Translations under genes and position numbers: made by a program
Shown: positions 8,571-15,987 of the stretch, piece after piece
How the letters are laid out: every line of letters starts with the position of its first letter
Position numbering within the stretch: position 1 is the stretch's first letter
Notes under the pieces: generated by a model
Databases searched by the model: none
What the model was told of the DNA's origin: nothing
The model's input: the letters and a program-made list of their open reading frames with translations, nothing else
From: CAZEJK01 sp964512045
GTDB lineage: Bacteria > Acidobacteriota > Thermoanaerobaculia > Thermoanaerobaculales > Sulfomarinibacteraceae
Assembly: GCA_964512045.1 (NCBI GenBank)
Contig: CAZEJK010000031.1
Location: 1 to 34,777 of the forward strand
Direction: 5' to 3'
DNA length: 34,777 bases

Positions 8571-9869
8571 TCAGTCGCTCGCCGGGCCGAGATCGAGGGC
8601 AAGCTGCTGCCGGTGGAGCAGGGCCGTCCGACCGCTGTCGATGAGCCTGAGGTCGCGAAGCTGAAGTCGACCGCCTGGTGCGACGTTCGCGAGAAGGTCC
8701 GCTGGAAAGTGCAGCGTGAGCTCGCCAGTGCCGGTGCCGAGCCAGCTCGCAGCGTGGGCGACCGCAACCGGCTCGGCCTCCTCGCCGCTGTGCTGGACAC
8801 ACATGACCCCGCGAAGCTCGTATCGACCGGCTGCACCGACGTCGATGGGGAGCGTGATCTCCACGCCGCGGGCCCGACTGATGGTGGCGACATGTCCCAG
8901 CCGTGCCGTTCGTGAGGCGGCCGCAAAAGCGGTACGCACGTCACGTACGACGGTCTTACCGTCAACGGTGTCGGTGGCTGTAGCGTGGATCTCCCAGAGG
9001 CCGCGGGCGGAGCTGGCATCGATCGGTAGGGTGGCAGTTGCGATGACAGCACCCGATGCATCGCGCACGGTGCGCACCGGGAGCGCCTGACCCGCTGGGC
9101 TGACGAGCGATACTCGGATGTGTGAGCTCTGAAGGGGTCTGTCGGTGTCCACGAGAGCAACGCGGGCGGTGACAGTTTGTCCGGCGATGTAGGCATCCTG
9201 CGCCACCCGGGCTGTGGCAACCACGGAGGATGTCGGCTCGAAGATGTGCAGGATCCACTGTGAGCTGGAGTCTTCGGGGAGATCCGTGGCACGGATCACG
9301 ATCGGGCCCGAGCCCACGCGTTCGGCGAGCTGGAATGCCGAGGAAAGCTCAGGGAACGGCGCACCCGCCTGAGTGAGCTGCTCAGCCGTCGCGATCTGCT
9401 GCATCGCGGTGCCCGCGGAGAAGTGAACCCCGTCGCGGGACCTGATCTCGAGGCGGCTGGGTTCGATCGCGACGAGAGCGTCTGTATCGGTCCCTTCGGT
9501 CACCGGTGAGATCCGGATCAACGCGCCGCGTGCGTGGGTGTGCACGGTGACACCGTCGCGTAGCTCTCTGGCTGTCACCGTCTTCCAGTACTGTCGCGAC
9601 TCGGCGGTAAACGGGTCCGGAGCGGTGAGCTTTCCGGATACCGGCCAGGAAAACTGAACAGGTTCCAGCGATACGCCGGGTACCAGGGGTGCAGTGTCCG
9701 CATCAATCAGGGCTTCGACGTGGAGATCACCGGTTGACGCGGGTGCAAGCGCCATCGTCTGTGCGCTCCGGTCGCGAGGTGCGACTTGGGACAATGCCGG
9801 ACCGCTGAGAACCAGCAGAACGATCGTGGTGAGTGCAATCAGCCGCGGTGTGCATGTGCAAGCTGTCAT
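8571..9869 (-). CDS. Secreted protein, possibly DUF4785-like
   Basis: The 432-residue product has a signal peptide (residues 1 to about 27: basic start, hydrophobic core, then ALSQ before the mature chain). The mature chain is rich in beta-strand-forming, Ig-like segments, for example WILHIFEPTSSVVATARV, YIAGQTVTARVAL and a long C-terminal strand-rich region. The arrangement resembles DUF4785 proteins as I remember them, but I cannot confirm this. No catalytic motif is visible. The start at 9869 is supported by GAGGAG 8 bases upstream. It follows the lipase-like gene by 19 bases on the same strand and both products are exported, so they probably form an operon and act outside the cytoplasm. 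Confidence 0.75.
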   Translation of the reverse strand: MTACTCTPRLIALTTIVLLVLSGPALSQVAPRDRSAQTMALAPASTGDLHVEALIDADTAPLVPGVSLEPVQFSWPVSGKLTAPDPFTAESRQYWKTVTARELRDGVTVHTHARGALIRISPVTEGTDTDALVAIEPSRLEIRSRDGVHFSAGTAMQQIATAEQLTQAGAPFPELSSAFQLAERVGSGPIVIRATDLPEDSSSQWILHIFEPTSSVVATARVAQDAYIAGQTVTARVALVDTDRPLQSSHIRVSLVSPAGQALPVRTVRDASGAVIATATLPIDASSARGLWEIHATATDTVDGKTVVRDVRTAFAAASRTARLGHVATISRARGVEITLPIDVGAAGRYELRGVMCVQHSGEEAEPVAVAHAASWLGTGTGELTLHFPADLLANVAPGGRLQLRDLRLIDSGRTALLHRQQLALDLGPASD

Positions 9870-9888
9870 CGTGAGTTCTCCTCGGGGT

Positions 9889-10758
9889 CTACAGGTCGTT
9901 GCGCAGGACAATGTCGAGTCCGAAGCACTTGCGCCGGCTCTGGTTGTGGCTCAGCGGTTCGTCACCGTCCGTGAAGCTGGTGTCATACAGCCAGACGTAA
10001 CCTGCACCTGCCTGGCTCGAGCAGTCGAGGAACCCGTCGGAGCAGCTGTCGAGCCACTCCTGCGTGATCTCGAGACCCAGGTTGAGGTGGTAACCGCCGC
10101 AGTAGCTGTCGGGGTCCCAAACGGCTGTCTCGACATCGGTTCCGACGATTGACCAGAACCCCACCGGGAGCGACGGGCGACCGGCCGTTCCGTACAGCCA
10201 GTTGGCGTTGTAGTAGGCCATCCAGCTCTCTTGCTGCATGCGTACAGCATCGTTGTCGTAACCAAGAAGCCAACCGAGCGAGGTCTCGAACACCGTGCCG
10301 TTCGTGACCGCATCCGCCAGAGGGGTGCCCAGGCTGGAAGGTGCGAGGGCGTTGACCCATCGGATCGACTGGATGATGGTCGGGTAGCGGCTGTCCCACG
10401 TCGGGTTGGACAGGATCCATCGCATCACGTTGCCACCGTTGGAGTGCGTGATCACCACCAGGTCATCGATGCTTCGAGCGGTGATGAAGGAGTGCAGCTG
10501 GTCGGCAAGACAACCGGCTGCCGCAGAGGTCCACATGTACTCCTCGAAGTTGCAGTTGACGACCGTGAAGTTCGCAGGATCGCTCAACCCCTGGCGTACG
10601 GAGCTGACGAACTCCGATCTCCAGTAGTCGTTGAGGGCGTCCGTCTGGTGCCCGGTTCCGTGTACGAACGCCACCCCCGTGGTGGCGACTGCCGGACCGG
10701 CACTCAGCACAACACACACAGTCATCATCAGGCTGATCAGGGCTCGTTTTCGGGCCAT
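9889..10758 (-). CDS. Secreted alpha/beta-hydrolase, lipase-like
   Basis: The 289-residue product has a signal peptide (about residues 1-26, MARKRAL basic start and AVA before the cleavage site). The mature part starts with a FVHGTGHQTD segment, where the HG is the usual oxyanion-loop dipeptide of lipases. The nucleophile elbow is THSNGG with serine about residue 106. A histidine in GGYHLNLG (about 250) is a candidate catalytic base; the acid residue is not certain. Several cysteines in the C-terminal half suggest disulfides. The ATG at 10758 has GGAGGA 6 bases upstream, and the longer frame upstream shows no homology. The substrate (lipid, polyester or other ester) is unknown. Confidence 0.8.
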   Translation of the reverse strand: MARKRALISLMMTVCVVLSAGPAVATTGVAFVHGTGHQTDALNDYWRSEFVSSVRQGLSDPANFTVVNCNFEEYMWTSAAAGCLADQLHSFITARSIDDLVVITHSNGGNVMRWILSNPTWDSRYPTIIQSIRWVNALAPSSLGTPLADAVTNGTVFETSLGWLLGYDNDAVRMQQESWMAYYNANWLYGTAGRPSLPVGFWSIVGTDVETAVWDPDSYCGGYHLNLGLEITQEWLDSCSDGFLDCSSQAGAGYVWLYDTSFTDGDEPLSHNQSRRKCFGLDIVLRNDL

Positions 10759-10808
10759 GCTTCGTCCTCCGTGTTGGTATGGATGTCGTCGGGCGCCACA
10801 ATCAATAT

Positions 10809-10831
10809 GGCGGGGCCCGTGGGCCCCTGCC
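10809..10831. other. GC-rich inverted repeat between bolA and the lipase-like gene
   Basis: GGGGCCC and GGGCCCC flank a GT dinucleotide (10812-10827), extended by GGC/GCC with one bulged base. It lies downstream of bolA and 50 bases upstream of the lipase-like start. It could terminate bolA transcription, though no T-run follows on the minus strand, or act in the lipase 5' leader. Nothing else stands out in 10759-10968. Confidence 0.4.
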
Positions 10832-10968
10832 GTGACTGCTACCACTGTCTTGCCGTCGGTATCTTCTCTGAACCTTTGGTACCACGACTCAGGGTCGGAC
10901 GGCAACAGCACGCGGCGGCGTGGAGAGGACTTTTACAATGCGGTGACAGTCGATGGCGCCGTGTCACA

Positions 10969-11283
10969 TCAGTGTGATTCTCCTCGAGCGCTCGGGCGCC
11001 AGCGTTCCGGCGTCAGTACTCGTAGCGCCAGCGCGTGGATCGAGGAGCGCAGCTCCTGCTCGAGGGCGGAATGGACAAGCCGCTGTGCCTCGAGGCGGCT
11101 GAGACCGGAGAAGCGGTCGGACACGATCAGAACCTCGAAGTGTCCTCCTTCGCGCGCGCCCGCATGTCCGACATGCTGATGACTGTGGTCGACGACCTCG
11201 AGGTAAACGGGTGAGAAGCTGTCTCGTAGGATTGCTTCAAGCCGAGCTCGCGTGGTCTCCGGGTTGTGGTTGTTCGTCGTCAC
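10969..11283 (-). CDS. bolA: BolA family protein
   Basis: The 104-residue product matches BolA-like proteins over its whole length: an N-terminal helix (RARLEAILRDSF), a strand with VVDHSHQHVGH, the FEVLIVSDRFSGLSRLEAQRLVHSAL core that contains the family's helix-turn-helix-like segment, and a final helix with IHALALRVLTPE. BolA proteins partner monothiol glutaredoxins in iron-sulfur handling and can act as transcription regulators; no glutaredoxin gene is nearby. The GTG start at 11283 is supported by GGGAGGA 5 bases upstream. A longer frame reaching 11562 runs through the upstream repeat and gives low-complexity Pro-Gly sequence, so it is not the real N-terminus. Confidence 0.92.
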   Translation of the reverse strand: MTTNNHNPETTRARLEAILRDSFSPVYLEVVDHSHQHVGHAGAREGGHFEVLIVSDRFSGLSRLEAQRLVHSALEQELRSSIHALALRVLTPERWRPSARGESH

Positions 11284-11361
11284 GTCGTTCCTCCCGGGTA
11301 CACGACGTTGCGTGGGTTGGATGTATTTCCTGAGGAGGAGTGTCGGCCACTCAAGCATCCT

Positions 11362-11592
11362 GCATCTTCGAAAGCTCGAGGCATCCGCCGGGGACCGGAT
11401 GGCGGGGATCCGGCTGTCAGGTCCGGGACCGGGGCCTGGACCAGGGCCGGGCTGTGGCGTGGTTGCTCCTGCGAGTGAGACTGGGTGGCTGGATGAGCGA
11501 ACCGCCAGCGGCTCAAAGCTGACAGCTGCGCCGACGTGGGACCGGCACCGTCGGCGGTTCACGTCGGTTGCCGACCGCGGCCGCGTCCGATC
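11362..11592 (-). repeat. Dispersed intergenic repeat, copy 1
   Basis: It fills most of the 309-base gap between bolA and mgtE. Read from the mgtE stop, the proximal module is CGCGGCCGCGGTCGGCAACC, then 16 bases, then GGTGCCGGTCCC. The distal module (11362-11455) is nearly identical to copy 2 over about 90 bases, including GGCGGATGCCTCGA and TTTCGAAGAT and a run of GGTCC/GGACC hexamer variants. A CAGCGGCTCAAA segment at 11504-11515 is also shared with copy 2 but in a different place. No coding potential is convincing. Confidence 0.75.
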
Positions 11593-12942
11593 CTAGCCGA
11601 GCTGCGTCATGACCAGCGTGGAGATCGTGAAGTACACGGCAAGGCCGAGCGAGTCGTTAATCGTTGACACCAGCGGCCCCGATGCCACAGCGGGATCGAT
11701 TCGGGCGACCGTGAGGAGCAGCGGCATGGCAGCTCCGAGGAGGCTGGCGGCCGACATCCCGACGGTCATCGCAAGCCCGACGGCTAGCCCGACGAGGGGA
11801 TCATAGCCGAGCGCCAGGGCGATGACGGACTCGACCGCGCCGCAGCTGAGGCCCATGGCGAAGGCAACCAGGACCTCTCGCAGCATGTGCCGGAGATAGC
11901 GCACACGAGGCAACCTATCCAATGCGAGCCGACGTACAGTGGTGGTCGACGACTGCAGCGACGCGTTGCCCCCCATCGCGAGAATCGCAGGGGTGAAGAT
12001 CGCCACGTGCTCGAACAACGGTACGGTGCCGGCGGAGAGCTTCATGACCGTGGTCGAAAGCTGGGTACCGGCAAGACAGATGAGGAGCCACGGAAGTCTG
12101 TGTCGAGCCACGTGGAGAATCGACTCGGACTCCTCCTCACCAGCCGAGGAACCCGCCATCAAGTAGATATCTTCGGTCGCTTCTTCCTCGATGACATCCA
12201 GGATGTCGTCGACAGTAACTGCACCGAGCAGCCGGTTGTTGGAGTCGACGACCGGGACAGCGATGAAGTCGTACCGCTCGACGAGATCGGCTACGTCCTC
12301 TTGGTCAGTGGACTCACGCACCGAGATCACCTCGGCGTCCATGATCTCGGCGAGCCGTTCGGTCGGGGCCCTGGTGATCAGGTCATGCACGCGAACCAGG
12401 CCGACCAGGCTGCCCTCGTCGTCAACGACCCAGACGGGCCCTGGGATCGGCTTGGCGCGTGCGGTCCGGAATCTGTTGATGGCATCATCTACCGTGGCGG
12501 AGCCCGTGAGCGCCACCACGTTCGGGTTCATGATGCCGCCAGCACTGTCCTCCGGATACTCCAGCAGCTCGCGAATGACCTTCTCGTCCGAAGGTGAGAT
12601 CTCCTCCAGCACGAGCGCACTGTCGTGGTCAGCGAGGTCACCGATCAGATCTGCGGCCTCGTCCGGTGGCATCGCCTCGGCGATGCGAGCGAGCTCCGTG
12701 GGCTCGAGGGCCTCTACGAGCTCGGTGCGGATCGCAGCAGTGGTATCGGCCAGGACGGTGCCTGCGGACTGAAGGTCGAGGACCCTGAGCACCTGGAGAC
12801 GTCCCTCGACGTCCAGATGATCGAGCCACTGAGCGATATCCTCCGCACGAACCAGCCGGAGGAAGATCGCGAGCGCGTCTTCCTGACCCTCGCGCAGGAG
12901 CGCTTCGAGCTCTTTAAGAACGTCACGGTCTACAGGATCCAA
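11593..12942 (-). CDS. mgtE: Magnesium transporter MgtE
   Basis: The 449-residue product has the full MgtE architecture. The N-terminal superhelical domain (about residues 1-130) contains MPPDEAADLIGDL. Two CBS domains follow (about 135-255), with MDAEVISVRESTDQEDVADLVERYDFIAVPVVD-like repeats (quoted in parts) and AVTVDDILDVIEEEA. Five transmembrane helices follow (about 285-449), with AMGGNASLQSST and the pore segment ASGPLVSTINDSLGLA. It mediates magnesium uptake, gated by cytoplasmic magnesium binding to the N and CBS domains. The start codon is TTG at 12942: an in-frame TGA lies a short way upstream, no ATG or GTG lies between, and an ACGGAG site precedes it by 7 bases. A GCCGCCGCGGCGGC palindrome (12956-12969) sits directly upstream of that site. 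Confidence 0.95.
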   Translation of the reverse strand: MDPVDRDVLKELEALLREGQEDALAIFLRLVRAEDIAQWLDHLDVEGRLQVLRVLDLQSAGTVLADTTAAIRTELVEALEPTELARIAEAMPPDEAADLIGDLADHDSALVLEEISPSDEKVIRELLEYPEDSAGGIMNPNVVALTGSATVDDAINRFRTARAKPIPGPVWVVDDEGSLVGLVRVHDLITRAPTERLAEIMDAEVISVRESTDQEDVADLVERYDFIAVPVVDSNNRLLGAVTVDDILDVIEEEATEDIYLMAGSSAGEEESESILHVARHRLPWLLICLAGTQLSTTVMKLSAGTVPLFEHVAIFTPAILAMGGNASLQSSTTTVRRLALDRLPRVRYLRHMLREVLVAFAMGLSCGAVESVIALALGYDPLVGLAVGLAMTVGMSAASLLGAAMPLLLTVARIDPAVASGPLVSTINDSLGLAVYFTISTLVMTQLG

Positions 12943-13059
12943 CGCTGGGCTCCGTGCCGCCGCGGCGGCGTGGTGTCATGAACGGTATGGGGGCTCGCAA
13001 GTGATGACGGCGCGCGTGGGCGATGTAATGGAGGCGCTCGGGCTGTCCTCGGGCTTGCT

Positions 13060-14511
13060 TCAGCGCTTGAAGAACCCAGACGAACCCTTCGCCGCCGGCG
13101 CCGACTTGCCCGAGTCCACCAGTCGCTGGTTGAGATCGCGGATACGCTCGTTCAACGCGTTGATCTTCTGTGACGCTTCTGAGCGCAGGCGAGCATTCTC
13201 CGCCTGGAGCTGCTCCACCTGTTGGCGCAGCTCGCCGCCTTCAGAGTCCTGCTGCTCGACGCTGTTGCGCAGTTCATCGAGCTCGCTCCGGAGATCTTGG
13301 ATCCGGTCTTCCTTCTCCTGGAGCTTCATCCGGTGCTGCTCCTCCATCTCTTCGTAGAGCTTCTTGATCTCGATCAGCTCTGTAATTTGTGAGAAATCTG
13401 CTGGTGACGGGGCCATATCGCCCTCCCGGAACCTCTCCTCGATCGCTGGAAACATCTTACGCAACGTCAGCGACAGGTCTTCCGAACTGGGAGAAGACTC
13501 GACGGCTCGGTCGTAGCTGATGACGTTGTGTGCCAGAAGTGAGATGAGCGACTGGTTCATCGACTGCATGTGGTAGTAGCCGACGGAGCCTTCCATCTCC
13601 TCGTGGATCTCTTTGATCTCGCCGTGCTCGATATGCTTCGAGATCTTCGGCGAGTTCACCAACACCTCTACCGCTGGAACCATGCCACCACCATCGGCCC
13701 GCTGCACAAGCTGCATCGAGACGATGGCCCTCAGCACCATGGCCAGCTGACTTCGAATCTGCTCCTGCTGATCGGGCGGAAACGAGTCAATGATTCTGTC
13801 GATCGTCTGCGCCGCGGAGTTGGTGTGCAAGGTCGAGAACACCAGATGGCCGGTCTCGGCCGCCGTGATGACCGTGGATACCGTGTCCAGGTCGCGCATC
13901 TCACCGACCATGATCACGTCTGGGTCTTGCCGCATGGCGTTGCGCAGGGCTTCCTTGAAGTTCGGAGTGTCCGTGCCCACCTCGCGCTGCGAGACCGTGG
14001 ACTTGTCGTCTGTGAAGAGGAACTCGATGGGATCCTCGATGGTGACGATATGCCGAGGATACTGAGCGGTGATCCGCTTGATCAAAGCTGCAAGGGTCGT
14101 CGACTTTCCGGATCCTGTCGGGCCCGTAATGAGAATCAGCCCGCCCGGGTACTCGGTGAAGGTCGAGAGAACGTCGGGCAGGTCGAGCTCTTCCACGCTC
14201 TTGATGTCGAACGGGATCCGGCGAAAGACGCCGGCAACGGTTCCCCGCTGCATGTAGAAGTTGCATCGGAACCGAGCAACCCCTGGCACACCGTATCCGA
14301 GATCAACTGCCTGGTTTTCCTCGAACCGTCGGCGCTGCGCGGGTGTGAGGATCCCGAACAGCATCTCCTCAACTTGCTCCGGCTTCAAAGCGCTGGCCTT
14401 GATCGGAACCAGGTGGCCCTGGATCCGCAGAAGGGGGGGACGCATCGGTTTCAGATGGACATCCGACGCTCCCTTCTTGGTCATGAACATGAGTAGCTCT
14501 GTGAGCTCCAC
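13060..14511 (-). CDS. PilT-like twitching-motility ATPase with C-terminal coiled coil
   Basis: The first 350 residues are a complete PilT/PilU ATPase: Walker A GPTGSGKST (about 130-138), the Asp box with TIEDPIEF (about 158-165), Walker B with GEMRD (about 203-207), and the His box TGHLVFSTLHTNSAAQ (about 221-236). PilT retracts type IV pili by disassembling the pilus at the inner-membrane base. The product is 483 residues, about 130 longer than classical PilT. The extra part (about 378-465) is a continuous heptad-rich, charged coiled coil ending in a short basic tail (SSGFFKR). The GTG at 14511 is chosen because AGGAGG lies 7 bases upstream; the ATG at 14544 lacks such a site. No other pilus gene is in the window. 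Confidence 0.92.
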   Translation of the reverse strand: MELTELLMFMTKKGASDVHLKPMRPPLLRIQGHLVPIKASALKPEQVEEMLFGILTPAQRRRFEENQAVDLGYGVPGVARFRCNFYMQRGTVAGVFRRIPFDIKSVEELDLPDVLSTFTEYPGGLILITGPTGSGKSTTLAALIKRITAQYPRHIVTIEDPIEFLFTDDKSTVSQREVGTDTPNFKEALRNAMRQDPDVIMVGEMRDLDTVSTVITAAETGHLVFSTLHTNSAAQTIDRIIDSFPPDQQEQIRSQLAMVLRAIVSMQLVQRADGGGMVPAVEVLVNSPKISKHIEHGEIKEIHEEMEGSVGYYHMQSMNQSLISLLAHNVISYDRAVESSPSSEDLSLTLRKMFPAIEERFREGDMAPSPADFSQITELIEIKKLYEEMEEQHRMKLQEKEDRIQDLRSELDELRNSVEQQDSEGGELRQQVEQLQAENARLRSEASQKINALNERIRDLNQRLVDSGKSAPAAKGSSGFFKR

Positions 14512-14601
14512 GAAGCCGCCTCCTGGTGGAACTCTAGCACACACTGGGACCTGCCGGAGCCGCTGCAGGTCGTTGTCAGGTCAGGCGCATGGTGACGACC
14601 A

Positions 14602-14766
14602 TCAGCGGCTCAAAACTCCGTATCTTCGAAAATTCGAGGCATCCGCCGGGGACCGGATGGCCGGGTTCCGGCTGTCGGGACCGGGGCCAGGACCGGGACC
14701 GGAGTCGGGGTGCGGCGCCATCGGAGCAGTACTTTGGTTGCGGCCCGCGGCCGCGTCGGCGTGTGA
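14602..14766 (-). repeat. Dispersed intergenic repeat, copy 2
   Basis: It lies directly downstream of the CCA-enzyme-like gene (stop at 14767) and upstream of pilT. The proximal module has the hairpin GCGGCC-CGC-GGCCGC (14740-14754) within CGCGGCCGCGGGCCGCAACC on the minus strand, then 16 bases, then GGCGCCGCACCC. The distal module (14620-14710) matches copy 1 almost base for base. CAGCGGCTCAAA follows at 14602-14614. Confidence 0.75.
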
Positions 14767-15987
14767 TCAGGACGAGTGGTGCGAGAGAAACTCCAGTGCG
14801 TCCTCACGGGACGAGACCTCGCCCCGGGCCTGGGCGCGGACGAGCGCCCGGATGGCAGATCCCAGCGCCGGGCCAGGCTCGATCCCGAGCAGCGTACTGA
14901 TCTCGATCGCCCCAAGTGCCGGCCGTAGCCGCTGGAGCTCCTCGCCATGCCGTTCCCACAGACCGTGCCAGTGGCTCCACGAGAACTCGGGCTCGACAGA
15001 GTGTGCAAGCAGCATGGCCATGGGCGTGGCGGATCCCAGTGCGTGGATGATCTCGCGTTGGTCGGCCGTGGCTTTGGCACGCAGCACACGGTCGATCTCG
15101 GCGGCGATTGCGGAGGCTACTTCGAGCACCGCTCGGGGCCATGCAAACGGGTGCAGAGCTCGCTCAGGCGGCCGTCCCCACGCGCGAAGAAGAGAGGCCA
15201 GGAGGACAACGCACCGGGACTCCTCATCGACAGACGCGTCGTCCCGCTGCAGACGTCCGGCGATCTCGGGAAGCCGCTCGCACCAGACGGAGTCGCAGGC
15301 GGGGGGCTCAGGAGCGAGAGCGTGGATCAACCCAAGGAAGCCGATCAGCTGCAGGCCGCGGTGCGGAAAGGGGGCTTTGAAGATGCGGAGAAGCTCATGG
15401 CCGGAGCGTTCTCGTGGACAGCTCCGTACGAACGGCGAGGCGCGTTGAAGGCATCGGAGCGTTGCCGGATCTGGCTCGAGGCCTGCAATCTCGGCGACGA
15501 GCCGCGGTCCTCGGAGAACGCGGATCGGATCAGCGAGGATGTTCTCAATCGATACGGCCCGGAGGGTCCGTGTCTCGATGTCAGCACGACCTCCGACACG
15601 ATCCACGAGCGGACCGGCAGGGAGGCGCCAGGCAAGAGCGTTGACGGTAAAGTCGCGCCTGAGGAGATCGGCCGACAGACTCCTGCCGTCGAGCGCCCAG
15701 ATCTCGACCTGAGATTGTTTCGCGACGATCCTCGCAATCCGGTGGCGGGGTGCACCGAGATAGAGCAGTCGACCGTCAAGCCGGTCTCTGATCCGCCGTG
15801 CGATGTCGTCGAGTGTTGCTGCTCCGGCAGCCAGAACGAGGTCGAGATCGTGGCTGTCCCGTCCGAGAAGACGATCGCGGACCCAACCGCCAACGACCCA
15901 GACAGGATCCGGACCGATGGCGGCCAACAGCCAGCCGAGCTCATCGTCGGATGCGATGGAGATGGACCGGTGGAGGTGGCGAGGCAT
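14767..15987 (-). CDS. CCA tRNA nucleotidyltransferase / poly(A) polymerase family protein
   Basis: The class II nucleotidyltransferase head domain is clear. VVGGWVRDRLLG (about residues 31-42) is followed by HDLDLVLA with the two catalytic aspartates, then by LLRRDFTVNALAW (about 108-120) and LADPIRVLRGPRLVAEI, the RNA-binding neck motif. These enzymes add or repair the tRNA 3' CCA end, or polyadenylate RNA. The product is about 406 residues; no HD phosphohydrolase domain is obvious in the C-terminal half. ATG 15987 overlaps the upstream kinase stop as TGATG, typical of translational coupling; an in-frame ATG at 16005 would add six residues and is equally possible. Which of the two activities applies cannot be told from sequence. 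Confidence 0.9.
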   Translation of the reverse strand: MPRHLHRSISIASDDELGWLLAAIGPDPVWVVGGWVRDRLLGRDSHDLDLVLAAGAATLDDIARRIRDRLDGRLLYLGAPRHRIARIVAKQSQVEIWALDGRSLSADLLRRDFTVNALAWRLPAGPLVDRVGGRADIETRTLRAVSIENILADPIRVLRGPRLVAEIAGLEPDPATLRCLQRASPFVRSCPRERSGHELLRIFKAPFPHRGLQLIGFLGLIHALAPEPPACDSVWCERLPEIAGRLQRDDASVDEESRCVVLLASLLRAWGRPPERALHPFAWPRAVLEVASAIAAEIDRVLRAKATADQREIIHALGSATPMAMLLAHSVEPEFSWSHWHGLWERHGEELQRLRPALGAIEISTLLGIEPGPALGSAIRALVRAQARGEVSSREDALEFLSHHSS

